This document shows, one piece after another, positions 1 through 12,298 of a stretch of DNA of 64,000 bases (positions are counted from its first letter, which is position 1; each line of letters starts with the position of its first letter). The translations under genes and the position numbers were made by a program. The notes under the pieces are model-generated. The model did no database searches, was not told the DNA's origin, and was given only the letters and a program-made list of their open reading frames with translations. The DNA is taken from the NCBI GenBank assembly GCA_022578605.1, contig MU394076.1, forward strand, positions 310,001 to 374,000, read 5' to 3'. The DNA is from Camillea tinctor (Eukaryota; Ascomycota; Sordariomycetes; Xylariales; Xylariaceae).

Positions 1-820
1 GCTATTAGATTGATGTCTTTCTAACCCCTCCTCCTTGACCTACTTACCTACAACATACACTATGATGATGCGGGGCATCCCTGCAACACAAAAGCAATGC
101 CGTAACGAACGTTGCCCTGTTTTATGAATGCGGTTAGGTGCATTTGAAATTAAAAAGCACTTACCTACACTACTTACATACATATAACCTACTATAAAAG
201 CGAGGTGTATAGGTATATCACATCACCTACACCCAGAGTTTACCGTCTACTAATATACCAAAACCGGGGACACCAACTTCCGTCACCCCATATAAGTAGG
301 GCACGAGGTACTACATAACAGTATCTAACCTAGTGTGATCCCTAAGTAGTGCACCACGGACATAACCTACATACATGCATATGGGGAGGTAGCCCTCTGG
401 ATCGATTAAGCAAGCTTGGTTTGTCTAGATGCTTCGTACAGGTAGTGAGTGTGGGGTGCAGTCAATTTACACTATTATATGTAGTGTACGTACATACAGG
501 CGGACCCTGAATCTATTTATCTATGAATTGCTACCCCTGAAGCCCCTTAATACATATAATAAAGTCATCCCCTCCCCCCATTCTTGCTCTGAAGACAGAT
601 ATCATATATGTAGAGGCAACTTTTTGCCTGAGCAACATCAGTCATATTGTGGCAATGACACGTATTCTTCATATATGTTTTGTGAGAATTATCCTTGCGT
701 TTTGTCTATCGTTTAACCTGTTTACACCCTTCTTCCATTTGTTGGACTTAGATCCATGTTACTTATGTCTAAGTGCTCTTGCGATTAGAAAAAAAAAAGG
801 AGAAAAAAAACACCAAAAAT
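1..820. other. Intergenic, AT-rich, no gene seen
   Basis: No convincing coding region was found. The stretch is rich in TAC/TAG/CCTA-type short words and ends in A-runs at about 789-810, just past the HBS1 stop codon, so its right end probably holds the HBS1 3' UTR. The short open frames here have no recognisable protein content. Confidence 0.6.
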
Positions 821-3575
821 TCACTCTAATAATCCTGCTGCCACTGTTTCGCCACCACTTCTCAACACCACCCGCTGCCCGGCCTCTAGTGGCACCTTGG
901 TTCCCATCTTAACCCTCACTCTCGCCACCGAGGCTGGCTTAACAATCTTGGGCTTCTTCTTCAACTCGGTGCCTTTAATCTTATCAAGGAGAGCTGGTAT
1001 CTCTACAATCTGGCCTGCGGCATGGAGCCGGCCTCTGTGTACATCGACCTGCATAGGCATCAGGATATCGAATGCCAGTACCTTGACGGTGAAGGTGTCG
1101 ATACATCCAATCGGCTGCTTCAAATCGCAGATAATATCGCCAACGCGAACATGGATTGGGTCGATGTTGCTGAGGTGTATGACGATGTTCTGCCCTGCCA
1201 CAGCCCAATCAACTGGCTCCGAATCTAGCTCTAGTGATTTGACATATGCCTTCTCGCCACTCGGCTGGACTAGGAGTGCATCTCCCGTCTGTAGAGATCC
1301 TGCGTCGATTCGTCCGGATATCGTGAGCGGGCTCTGGGCAGAGCGGAACACCTCTGAGATGGTCATACGCAATGGCTTGTCCAAAGCACGTGTCATGGGT
1401 TCCGAGCTCTCTAATTCTTCTATGAGTGTTTTCCCCGTGTACCAGCTTGCTGTTGGCTCCGATGATCTTTTCACCATGTTGTCTCCGTGCAATCCCGATA
1501 CCGGAACGAAGCTCACGTTCTTAAGTTGAAATCCCGTCGCAGAAAGGAAACCGGAAACCTGCTGTGAGATCTCGTCGAATCGCTCCTGTGACCACTCAAC
1601 TGTGTCTAGCTTATTGATTGCAACAATAATGCGCGATACTCCCATGCTGCGTAAGAGGAGTGAGTGCTCCCTAGTCTGTCCCTTAAGTCCGGCTTCGAAA
1701 GCTCCCGTAGTAGCATCGACTACTAATATCGCAAAATCTGCCTGACTAGCCCCTGCTATCATATTCGGGATGAAGTCTCGGTGACCTGGCGCATCTAATA
1801 TGGTAAACGATGTGTTCTCCGTCTCAAATTTGTTTGTCGCAATGTCAATTGTCACACCCCGTGAACGCTCTTCGGAGCGCTGGTCAAGGACCCACGCAAG
1901 TGCAAATGAAGACTTCCCTATGTTCTCGGCTTCTTTTCGATACCTTTGGATTGTCCTCTGGTCAACAACGTTAAGGTCGAGAAGCAGCCGTCCCATGAGA
2001 GTACTCTTCCCGGCATCCACATGACCTTCTCGCGTCAGATACGACATTGATCACACAAGATATCAGTGAGGTCTTACCAACAACCACAAAACTAGCACTC
2101 TTCTTGCTCTTGCTCCTCTCAAACTCGCCCAGAACATCCAGATTCTTGCTTTTCGGTAATGGTGTATCATCGACTTTCAACGTCTTGATCCCGTCTGTTA
2201 CTGCATCTCCTTTTACATCGGCCCCACCCTTCTTTTTTGACGTACTCGCTGCTAGTTTTTTATTACTTGCTGGTTCCAAGAGAGAAATATTAGTACGTTT
2301 ATGCTTTCACCTTCTTCGCTAAAAGCGAACCTTTTGATTGTGCCGTGAGGACTACGTCGTCCGGGCTCGGCTCTGAGAAGGCGTCAGCAACTGATGGCGT
2401 GAAGCTCATATATGGAAACAGGTATTGATTCCTGGGCCCCAAGGATGCAGAACTGTGAGCAGGGCCCAAAAGAGCTTGAGCAAAAGCCGACGGCGTAGCT
2501 GGTTCGTCATACCCTGCCACACCCTGGGGTATTGTATCTACTGTTTGTTTCGTGACAGCGATATTAGTTCCGTAGAGCTGATCGGAACTTTGTGTAGGCT
2601 TCTGTTGTTCTCGTGACTTAGATTGGTTGATATCAATATGTTTTTCTTCAGTGACACCATCTAGGCCTTGGGGTGCTGGAGTATTTCCGCTTCCAATAGC
2701 CGTAGAAGACGTTTTTATATCCGCTTTGGCAGTTCCAGAAGAGGTTTGAGATAGGGATAGGCTAGCCATCTCTCGTGTCGTTTTTTGCACTAGCTTCTCG
2801 TCTGACTTTTGCCCGTCTGCTTTTTTCTTACGAGCGGCAGCGAGGGCTTGTAATTTGGACATTTTACCAGGTGCGCTGGCTCCTCCTAATAGCCCCCCTC
2901 GAGGCTGGACCGGCTCGACGAACACAGTCTCCCGATCTTTGGGGATATCTAGCCAGGGCATATCGTGGAAGAAATCGGCGAACGAGAAGCGTTGTGTAGA
3001 TTTCTGCTCGTAGGGCTCTGTTCTTTGATGTTAGTTTACCAAATCATTGACAATTCCGGCCTGAGCCGATATATATATATCTACACACCTGCAACTACTA
3101 ACTCTTGGGTTCCTGCTCTGACTTCTGCATACACCTTATTGACAACCCTGGGCCAAGTAGGTCAAATGGGAAATTGCACCTACCTCCAGTTTTGCTCTTC
3201 TTGGGCGTTGCGCTCTTAGCGGTACTCGACGGAGATGGCACGATATAGTTGCTCATCAGGTATGCGATGGACTTGTCGACATCGTAGTAATAATGCCATA
3301 AGGCATCTTCGATCTGCTTGGTCGTGACTTTGGACGAGGCACTTCCAAGTGCCGCTCGGATTTCAGCGATGCCGGCATCCATCTGGGCTATTACAGAAGA
3401 AAAACGTTATCAGCACGTCCTTAGTTGGCACATCGTATTGTCGCATTGAGAGCTGGGTAGACGTACCTCGATCTTCTGGGCTCAGCTCTTCTTCCTCGTC
3501 CGAGTAATCGTCACCGGCATACTCATCGAGGTCATTCTCATAGTCATAATTACGGTATGCTTGGTGTCGCGACAT
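821..3575 (-). CDS. HBS1: Hbs1-type translational GTPase (ribosome rescue, no-go decay)
   Basis: Five exons: 3575-3467, 3387-3184, 3017-2331, 2269-2078 and 2025-821, about 798 aa. The start MSRHQAYRNYDYENDLDEY and the acidic N-terminus are typical of fungal Hbs1. Exon 2 is the helical Hbs1 N-terminal domain. Exon 3 is a long linker opening with RFSFADFFHDMPWLDIP. The GTPase domain has GHVDAGKS (G1, split by the 52-bp last intron), GVTIDIA (G2), DAPGH (G3), NKLD (G4) and a G5-like VSGLHGDN, followed by EF1A-like beta-barrel domains. Hbs1 with Dom34 splits stalled ribosomes in the cytoplasm. Introns 1, 2 and 4 are canonical. Intron 3 (2270-2330) keeps frame only with a weak GTTCGC donor, while a GTGAAA site lies 20 bp downstream, so alternative splicing is possible. 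Identity is certain; intron 3 is the weak point. Confidence 0.93.
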
Positions 3576-4296
3576 GTTGCTATGTATAAATTTGGGATAG
3601 AGATTCTCCTGTGTATTTCAGTCTTGTCGATCGTATCGTTGTGCGTGTGGGAGTTGAAGAAGAAGATAAAAAGGAAAGGGAAAAGGGAAAATAAAAATAA
3701 AGATAAAAAAAGAATAGATAAAAGCGAGTCACAGGAACTTGCGCTGTAGGATCTCTGTTTGCGCTGGTAAGAGAGCTTATAGCGGGGCAATGACGGGCTT
3801 GGAGGAGGGGCATTACATACTATCTGGTAGTGATAGGTCCCTTGAGGGTCCTTGTCCCTTGAAGGGCTACGGCTAGGCACGAAAACCTTAGGGGGAGACC
3901 CACATATATCCTCCACCAATGACGAAATCGATAATAGTTCCCAAGGAATCTCGGTCGAGATCTACCGATAGTTATCCGGCTTCAATATATATACTGTAAC
4001 ATATAAACAATTTCTCGGGAACCTCGAGTCCCATATAATTCTACATGCGCAACTTGAGAAGATTATGAGTAAAGGTAGGAAAAAAAAAAATACGTAGTCC
4101 CTGTCATCTCAACAAGACCAAGCACATTGTACTATTACTGGATCTTTACCTATAATCTCACGGGAATGGTTATACATATTTCACTTCCACCACCAACCCA
4201 ATGCAACTTGTGAACCGTCCATACAAAGGATACAAAGAAACGTCCTATCCTTTTTTAAACACCCACTGATTCGATATCAACGCTGATTTCCGTGCC
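3576..4296. other. Intergenic between HBS1 and VPS27
   Basis: About 720 bp containing the HBS1 promoter side (a purine-rich tract on the plus strand at 3655-3725, i.e. a pyrimidine tract in the HBS1 direction) and the VPS27 3' flank. No conserved protein is seen in the short frames. Confidence 0.6.
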
Positions 4297-6770
4297 TCAT
4301 AAATCAATTAGACTTTCCTCTACTGCTACAGGTTGCTGAGGCGCGTGTTGAGGGGCAGATGGGAACGCTTCCTGAGAGTAACTAGCATATCCTGGCGCTC
4401 CTGTGGGATAGGCTTGAGGTGCCGAACCTGTATGCTGTGGCTGTTGCCAGTACGGCTGTTGTGCTTGCTGGGGCGGCTGGGGCGGCTGGTACTGCTGAGG
4501 AAGCTGGGCTGGCTGGGCTGGCTGTACTGCAACTGAAGCCGGAGTTGGTGGGACCGACTGCACGTTGTAATTCGGCTGCTGCTGTAGAACCGGGTACGGG
4601 GAGGGGTTAGCCTCTGAAAGAACACTGGGGGCGTGAAGGTCCGAGGTGTTTGGTAACGAATTATTGTAATAATAGGCCACATTTGGATCGGGTTGTGCTG
4701 GCCTAGGTGTCTCGGTAGCTCTGTTATGTGGGGTTTGGGGAGATGGGTGAGATATATGGTTAGTTGGAGGTGGTGGGTGCTCTGAAGGAGGATAGTTCGG
4801 TTGGTTGGGATACTGAGGAGGTGCCGAGGGTGCTTGCTTTTGCCAGCTATCGCTTCTCTGAACGGCATGCTGCGGGTACTGATCATTTGTTGGCATACTC
4901 ACTGAAGCACGCTTGTCGTAACTGGGATATTGGGCTTGTTGCGGTTGGACATGAGGGGGGTATTGATGGGTCTCGGGTGCTCTATTAAGAGCAGGTTGTT
5001 GCTCGCTGGTGTAGAAGTTTTCTGCCGTGGCCGCAGTGCTACCTGCTGTTGGTCCGATCGAGGGATAAGGGCCGGTTGGCTGCCGCGGTGGAGGGATGTT
5101 GTAACCACCGATGCTGTGTTGGCTGTATGCCTTGGATAGGCGCTCCTCTAGCATCCTATCGTAGTAACGGACTACTGTCGACAGTTTGGCGTGCAGATCT
5201 AACAGTGTGTCTGGATTCGAATTAGCCGGGAAGCGTGGTGATCTAGACGTTCGATACTACCTACCATGTTTACTCATTGTTTCTCCATATGTCCGAGCCA
5301 GCTTAGGCCGCAACGTCCCAATAGAATCGTAAAGCTCTTGGATCTGCGGTTCCCTTAGGATAGTTCCAGGAGGCTGAGTCTGCAGTCTATCAACTAATGT
5401 CGAGAAGAGGTTTATATTCTCAGCCTCGACCGGAGTGAGCTCGTAGTCGTTTTTGGGTAGAGCAAACGAAGTTGTTGATGTGCTCTCGGTACTATGCGCA
5501 TGTTGCTTCAAAGCCGCAGCATGCTTCTGTTTTTGTTCTTCCATATCTGCTAGTGAAGCTGCAATGGCTGCTTTAAGGTCATCATCCTCCTCTTCTTGTG
5601 CACCAGCGGACGACGATACGTGGCCGTTGGTCTGCGTCGCCGAGGGCGCATTGTTTGTGGGTGGAGCATATCCACGCGAATGGGTCTGCTGTACCTCTTC
5701 TAGACTCATCGCGAGGGCCTTCTTGAGGTCTTCATCGAAGGCATCGTCGACTCGGGCATTTCGAGGCTGCATAGAGGTGGTGGCGGTGGTGCTGCGATTC
5801 TTGTGGGGGAAAGACGAGCCCGACGTAGGGGAGCGTTCTGGTCCTGGGGCACTGGCATTGTTGGACTTGTCAGTTAGCTTAGCATAACAACCATCATCGA
5901 CGCGAACTGGTTGCAAGATTCCTAGGTGAGGTAGAGGAAGCGTCTTAGTAGAACACTGTTGATCAAAACAATTTCCACAATTGCGACAGTGATGTTTTCG
6001 ATTCGTGAAGGTAAACGGCGTTCGGCATCGCATACAGACATCTGAGTCGGTCCATTCCGGGGGCTGCCATGGACAGGTTAGCTTTCAAAGGTCAAACTGT
6101 ATCTGCGATATCATGCTTACAGCGCGACTGTCTATCATGCTGCTGGCCATAGTCACCCGCGGTGGGAAAGAGAACCCCTCCTTTTGCAGCGTCCTATACG
6201 TCTCGTCGATGTATTTTAAATCGTATCGCCCCTCTGTGGCAACGGCCCATGACTGTATCAACTCGAGGATTTTGCCACGGACCTCCAGATTGATTGCTGC
6301 AGGTCCAACGGCGTGTAGTAGGGAGACAAGATTGTCCATAAACTCTCGGGAGGCGATCTCAACAAGGAAGTGAGAACCGCCGTTCTTGACGCAGGTATCG
6401 GTGAGCTAGGCGAGGTTAGCCATGTGAGCTGGTGCGCAGTGCGATTAATTCGGGGGTATTCGGCGAGATCGTACATTCAATGCGCTTAGCTGGGTGTTGG
6501 GATTCTTGTTACCGATGCGTCGTTTCAGCGAGCGCATAGCTTCTTTGGGCTGTACCGTCTTAGATCTTATGACATCAGATATCTCGAGATTGAGGGGAAT
6601 GTCCTCTCTGCCATATTCCAATAGTTTAGTGATTGCGCATCAGAATGAACGGTGGCAACAGGCGAAAAAAACAAAAACAAAACAAAAACATACAAGCTGC
6701 TCCCAGTTGCCTTTTCAATCTGTTCATCCAAGGCACTGTTGGCCGAGGACGACCACCAACCTCCCATCAT
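4297..6770 (-). CDS. VPS27: ESCRT-0 subunit Vps27 (VHS-FYVE-UIM)
   Basis: Five exons: 6770-6694, 6607-6475, 6405-6121, 6063-5265 and 5210-4297, about 735 aa; all junctions are in frame with GT/AG introns of 54-86 bp. Order of domains: VHS at the N-terminus ([15 protein letters not shown], then [19 protein letters not shown]), FYVE zinc finger ([24 protein letters not shown]), two ubiquitin-interacting motifs ([31 protein letters not shown]), a coiled region for the Hse1 partner, and a long Q/P-rich tail. The tail ends in LIDL, a clathrin-box type motif. Vps27 binds endosomal PI3P and ubiquitinated cargo and starts multivesicular-body sorting. The start could also be the second Met of MMGGWW. 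The gene is head-to-head with the deubiquitinase at 8110. Confidence 0.95.
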
Positions 6771-8109
6771 GGTGAATGTAGGTTGTCGGCGTCTTGTGGG
6801 ATAAATGGAATCGCGGTATTAGGACGATCGGGTATTATCAACTATGATATGGCTGGTTTGGGTTTTCGTTGGAGTTTCGCAGAGACTTAAAGATGGTAGT
6901 GTATGGGTTGGTTGTGATGGATTGCACGACAACAAATAAGAATTCGTCAGTTATGCATAAGATGTAGGTTAGGTAGATAAGTCAAGCTAGTACCGGGCTG
7001 CCGACGTTCATGTAGGTTAGGTTGACAACCTCTTGTTCTCCCGAAGCTGCCATCTGGCAAAGCATGGAAAGAGCTTTGAGACAGCTTTATGACAGCTGTC
7101 GTACCACTCCGAGCCAAAGGTTTAGGTACGAACCTACAAGGGTATTACCTAGAAAAATACAGTGGAGCCGTTGATGCTTATTAGGTAACGAACATTATGG
7201 AGGGGAGCACCTGGTACCTAGGTAGACACCTACGTACGCCCTCCCTAGGCACCGGGATTCAGGTATGTAGCTGCCTGGAGTTAAACCCTATCAGATCAGG
7301 GAGTGTGACTTTACGTGTAGACAACTACCTCATACTAGCGCACCTCTAAACGCTATTTCTATGTATGTACATACATAGTACATACCTAGGGATACTAAGT
7401 ACCTAACTTACCTACGTAATGGGCTTGAACCCCACTGCTAATAACGCCTCCCTTCCCCCAAATTCCCATAAACCGGGCTACGGAGAACTGCTAACAGGCC
7501 TCCATCGGTTACACAATAGCTCCCGAGCCTCCGCCCTCCGCCCTCCTGCCCACCTTATGTAATCATACTGACTTTAGTACACTAACTTACACCTCTCATC
7601 TTCGGCACTGAAACCTTCACTACCAATCTCCTCATCTGATTCAGATGCTGTTTTACGCATTCGACAAGTCGGCCGCCAGGTCAAAATCCTTTCTTAATAT
7701 ACCCCCGCATGTTCCTTGATTTCACACCCGCCTTAGACTTTCTTTCTATTTTCCTCGCTATAATTCTTTGATCCTAGCGCTTCCGTTCGCGTCCTTAATT
7801 CTGTCTTTCATCATCTTGCTGAGCGCCGTTCACAGACGTCGACTTTCTTTGAAAGAATGCCACCCCATTCCTGCTTCTACCTTCGGAATAATAGCGATAC
7901 ATAAGACTGCCCATTCTCTTGGGCTACCTTTCTCCGCCGTTCGTTGCTTTGCAAGTAGTGTCTGGTGCCGAACTTGTACCATTTGTTCCACTTGATTCGA
8001 CCCTTACATTACGGACCAAATTCGACCGTTCACTCATAACGATTCGGCCTGCGACTGATCTCCCACGTACCGAAATTTGCGATATGATAATAGCTTTTCT
8101 TGCTAAAAG
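6771..8109. promoter_or_regulatory. Shared divergent intergenic region, VPS27 / deubiquitinase
   Basis: A 1.34-kb region between two divergently transcribed genes, so it must hold both promoters. It contains one exact TACCTAGGTA palindrome at 7215-7224 and TACATAC-type words near 7365-7390. The last 450 bp before 8110 are pyrimidine-rich, as expected for a fungal 5' region. No gene is seen inside. No specific binding site can be assigned by eye. Confidence 0.6.
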
Positions 8110-11100
8110 ATGAGTCCTGTTGCGTATTCGAGGACTGCTGTTGTCCCGAGTGGCAACAGTATGGCGCCTAGTACCAGCCATGCTGGAGGCATTGCGAAGA
8201 ATGGAATCGGAGGAAACGCTTTTGGTGGTGCCGGGTCGGGCAAGGCACCGTTCCGCCATATAGACGACTTGGTATATGTCAGCGTCGACATCGACCCTCA
8301 TACGCCGCTTCGCAAAATGCTGGAGACTGGAGCCGAGCACATGCGACAAGCACTGACATACACCGATTTTCGCCGTCCCGACCTCGCACTGCAGGAATAT
8401 ATTAAAGCCACTACTATAGCTGTCGACAAGGTGCCTAGGCATAAGGATTATCCTTCGATGAAATCAGACCGGAGTGACTTGGGCCGTCTCTATAGCGCCC
8501 TCAAGGCTAAGATTAATGACAATGGCTCGACTTTTGACAAGATCAAGGAAGATATCAAGCAAGACAATCTGAGAAGTGGTGTGAAGCCTACTAGGTCAAC
8601 AACGGGTTCTTCGAAAAATGCCCTTATGGATTTGCCGAGCCCTCCATCAACTGTACCGTCCTCAGTCCAGCCCAAGGCGAAGCCGGCCATACAACCTAAG
8701 CCCCAAGCGTTGCATGGGAAGTCTGTGAAGTCGGAAGACCTGGCAGCCCGGTTCGCGAAACTTCGTAACTCACAAGAAAACCGGAACCAATCCTCTGAAG
8801 TGTCGAAACCTGCTGGTCCTAGAGACATGCCTGTTCCCCACAGACCGTCACCTACTATTGATAGTTCTATGCCGTCTATGCCCAAGCTTCCAGATGCGAT
8901 ATATAGTCCTGCTAGGGGTACAGTAACTAGTGAGGTTGTTAACCTCCCATCAAGCACTCCTCGTGGCATGTTTAGTCGCACCAACTCGATTGCTTCTGCC
9001 CCGAGTGCTTCTGCCCGTACGTCGATGGAGAATGCGATCAAGTCGTTTAATGCAGAACAGTTCACTACAGCACATACATATGGAGATCGGCCGGCAACAC
9101 CACAGTATCCGGGTATAACGATTCCGAAAGGGGATACTATCACGGTCAACCAACTGAAGGACTACATGGGGAAGATCCAACTTCTAATCATCGATGTGCG
9201 GGACCGAGAATCCTTTGACGAAGGACATATATTGTCACAGAAGACGGTCTGTGTAGAGCCGGAGGTTCTTTCTCGCGAGAATATATCTGCGGATCAGATT
9301 GCTGATAGCATGGTGTTGGCCCCTTCAAAGGAGAGGCTTTCTATCGAGCAAAGGGATAAGGTGGACCTGGTCGTCATTTATGATCAGGAATCCACGTCGT
9401 TTCCTACGAGAATTACGGGCAACTCACAGGAAATGATATTATATAATATACGCGAAGCTTTGTCTCAATACAGTTTTAGTAGGCCTCTGAAGAATCCGCC
9501 AAAACTTCTCGTCGGTGGCCTCGCTGCCTGGGTAGACAAGCTTGGAATACAATCTCTAGAAACCTCAAACACCATGTCAACGGATGGGGCCATAAATCGT
9601 CTCTCCACGAGGGGTATGACTAGACGACAGAGAAATAAAACAAGAACCCTTGATCGCAAAGAGGTTGAACAGTTCGAACAGATTATCAAAGAAGGTCACG
9701 AGACAGCATCCGACTTTGACTATACGAGATCGAGAGAAGAGTTTGACCGCCGATTCCCGAGTGTGTCAAACATACCCGAATCTATGAGTTCTGTCACGCC
9801 GCCGCCGCCTCCTGGCCAGGCTGGTCGTATCACGGAATCCGAAGAGAAGAACCTTTTGATTAGCCTTGCGCCCAAACCACCTAGCCGTCCCAAGCCTGCC
9901 GTCCCCCGGACCAGATATAGTGGATTAGAGTCCCACGATGACGACCCAAAAGCCAGCGCCATTGCCTTGATGGCCACAACATCATCTACGCATACGAAAC
10001 TACGCACTGGTCTACATAACCCGCAAAACTGGTGCTACGCTAATACCGCTATCCAGTCACTCCTGGCATCCGTCGGGTTCGTTGATGAGATGTTGGATCC
10101 CGAATGGCCAACACCCAGCACCCCGACTGCGGCACCCAATAGCCCTCAGTTGATGTGCAAGATACTTGGTAATATATTTCAATGGATGAGCAAAAGACAA
10201 TTTCAAGTTATGAAACTGTCCACACTCATGGTAAGTTGTCATTACACCTCCTTTTATTGACATGTACTAATAAGCATAAAGCATTACCTTCGCTCTATTC
10301 ATGCTGGATTTCCTTCCGAAACTGGCAAGAATGAGCTAATCAGATTCGGGGACAAGCATCAACATGATTCCGACGAATTTATCCAGTTCTTGTTCGAGCA
10401 GCTGCATGTCGAAACTAATGAACCGAAACGAACACCTCATGTGTGGCCACAAACAAAAGCCTCCAATCATGCAGACACCATCAGCAACGCATGGAAGTTC
10501 CATATTTCTCGCAATTGGTCCCTTATCGACCGATATTGGACAATAATGACTCTGAACCAGCTTACATGCACCTCGTGTAGCTCGGTAAACTACGTGGTGG
10601 ATGTTCCGTGGAGGCTTGGGGTCACTGTTGATTCTGACAGCCACGGCTCTCTAGAGAAATATCTACAGCAAAATTTCGCCGTATCTCAACTACGTGAGTC
10701 ACAGTGCGATGCCTGCGGCGCGGGGGAGAAGCGATCTGAATGTATGTTTGGGAGACTGCCACCGCTGTTGTGCGTGCAGGTTGGGAGGACTGCATTCGTC
10801 AATCATACCGCCGTCAAACACATCAAGCCGTTTTCCTTCCCGTTCGATAACCTTGACCTAGCCCCGTTTTGCTTCAGCGATGACGCTAGGACAGCAGCTC
10901 ACAACGAAATGCTCAAATACCCCTCCGGGAAAGACCATGCTTTCCTTGGAGATGGAATAGCAGGTGATCTTCAGTATGATCTATATGCCGTTATCACCCA
11001 CAGCGGCAACAGTACACGGAGTGGCCACTATTGGAACCACGTTAGAACAGGACCTAATTCATGGACGCGCTGCAACGATAGTCAAATCACCGACGAGGCA

Positions 11101-11211
11101 ACGAACCAGGCTGAAGTGAAGAAGCTTCGAAATGATATGTTCAACTGCGCTAACCAAGCGACACCGGTCCTGTTATTTTACAAACGCAAGGATTACCCGT
11201 GGAAATGGTAA
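8110..11211 (+). CDS. Rhodanese-USP deubiquitinase, Doa4/Ubp5/USP8 type
   Basis: Two exons, 8110-10230 and 10282-11211 (51-bp intron, phase 0), about 1016 aa. The N-terminal 120 residues resemble the USP8 dimerisation/MIT-like helical domain (TPLRKMLETGAEHMRQAL). A rhodanese domain follows (LLIIDVRDRESFDEGHI, about residues 345-475). The C-terminal ubiquitin protease has the Cys box (GLHNPQNWCYANTAIQSLL), two CxxC zinc pairs (CTSC, CDAC) and the His box (SGHYWNHV) with CNDSQIT. It should remove ubiquitin from endosomal cargo or free ubiquitin chains. The Cys box is divergent: the family usually has NxGNTCYMN, but the catalytic Cys and the Asn two residues before it are kept. Its divergent neighbour VPS27 works in the same pathway. 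Whether it is the Doa4 or the Ubp5 orthologue cannot be settled here. Confidence 0.9.
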
Positions 11212-12298
11212 TTCGTGAAGAGAGGGGGATAGCGAAAATGCAGGAGAACCTCATCATCATTCACGTAACTCTACCAAAGTCTTGTGTGTATTTTTTAATG
11301 TTTCCTTCTCTTTCTCCTCTGCTTGGGAGATATGTACAGCCAGAAGAGACGATTTCCTTCCCCTAGGAATAACTAGGAATAACTAGGAAAGAAACCATGG
11401 GTGACGGTTGGGTGGCATGCTCAGGATAGATATTCAGGAAAGGGGAACGGGGATAGGGTATAAGCAGGGGGGGCGACAGGGTTAAAGCTAGGAACTTTTG
11501 TTTCGCGTTGGGTGTTGGGGCGTTGTGTGGTACCAGATGGAGAGAAACTACCCTCTCTTTTTTTCTCTTCCCCTCGCTTCCCCTTTCCTCCCTTATTTCC
11601 ATTTGCTTTCTTCTCATCTTTTCATCATATTCTCCTCAAAGGAGCTTTTTGTATACCCCAACACTATCGTCATAGTTATGAACATTACCACTACTGCTAC
11701 TACTATTTGTATGCGTACATTACACACCAATTTATTCATCGAAGAGGGAGGATAAAGCTGAAAAGAGGAGATGAGAGGGTTAGAGAGGACGATATTAGAT
11801 GATGTTTTATCATCTCAGCTGTCATGTCCTGAAATGTATTTACCATATCATTCATGAATACCAAGTGAATAAAGCAGAAAGTATATATCTTATGGACGAT
11901 CTGTCGTTGACAATAGGTTTGATACTCAATCTATCTAGCCTAGTATAGTTTTTATTCTTGTCATCAATGGCCCCGACAGACGGCAAATGCATGCTACCTA
12001 TATAGAGGGGCATTGCGGTACATCTCTCAGTAATAAAAGGCAGATTATTTTCCCTTTGAAGTTTGAAATTCTCTATTATATCTGACATATCTACCCCCAC
12101 ACTAGGATGACACGCAGGCATGATCACTGTCCTATGTGAAAGGTGAAAACACAAGACCAAGCCTCGCCTATATCGAGAAGGCAGGACGAAAAAAAAGATG
12201 GCAAAAGCAAACGAGCTGATTTCCTGATATACTCCAATGCTACCGAGTGTATGATATGAACCTGCAAGAAAGAGGAATGACGACGGAGTCCTTCAAGT
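11212..12298. other. Convergent intergenic region
   Basis: About 1.1 kb between two convergent genes. It holds both 3' flanks, pyrimidine tracts (11550-11640) and short frames without recognisable content. Nothing else is seen. Confidence 0.55.

Noticed and set aside
897..1529. Plus-strand 210-codon frame
   Set aside because: Antisense shadow of the HBS1 GTPase exon; no motif.
4326..4886. Minus-strand 186-codon frame in VPS27
   Set aside because: Alternate frame of the Q/P-rich Vps27 tail; repeats keep several frames open.
7425..7445. GGGCTTGAACCCC as a tRNA T-arm
   Set aside because: No acceptor, D or anticodon stems can be formed around it.
8490..9149. Minus-strand 219-codon frame
   Set aside because: Antisense shadow of the deubiquitinase linker exon.
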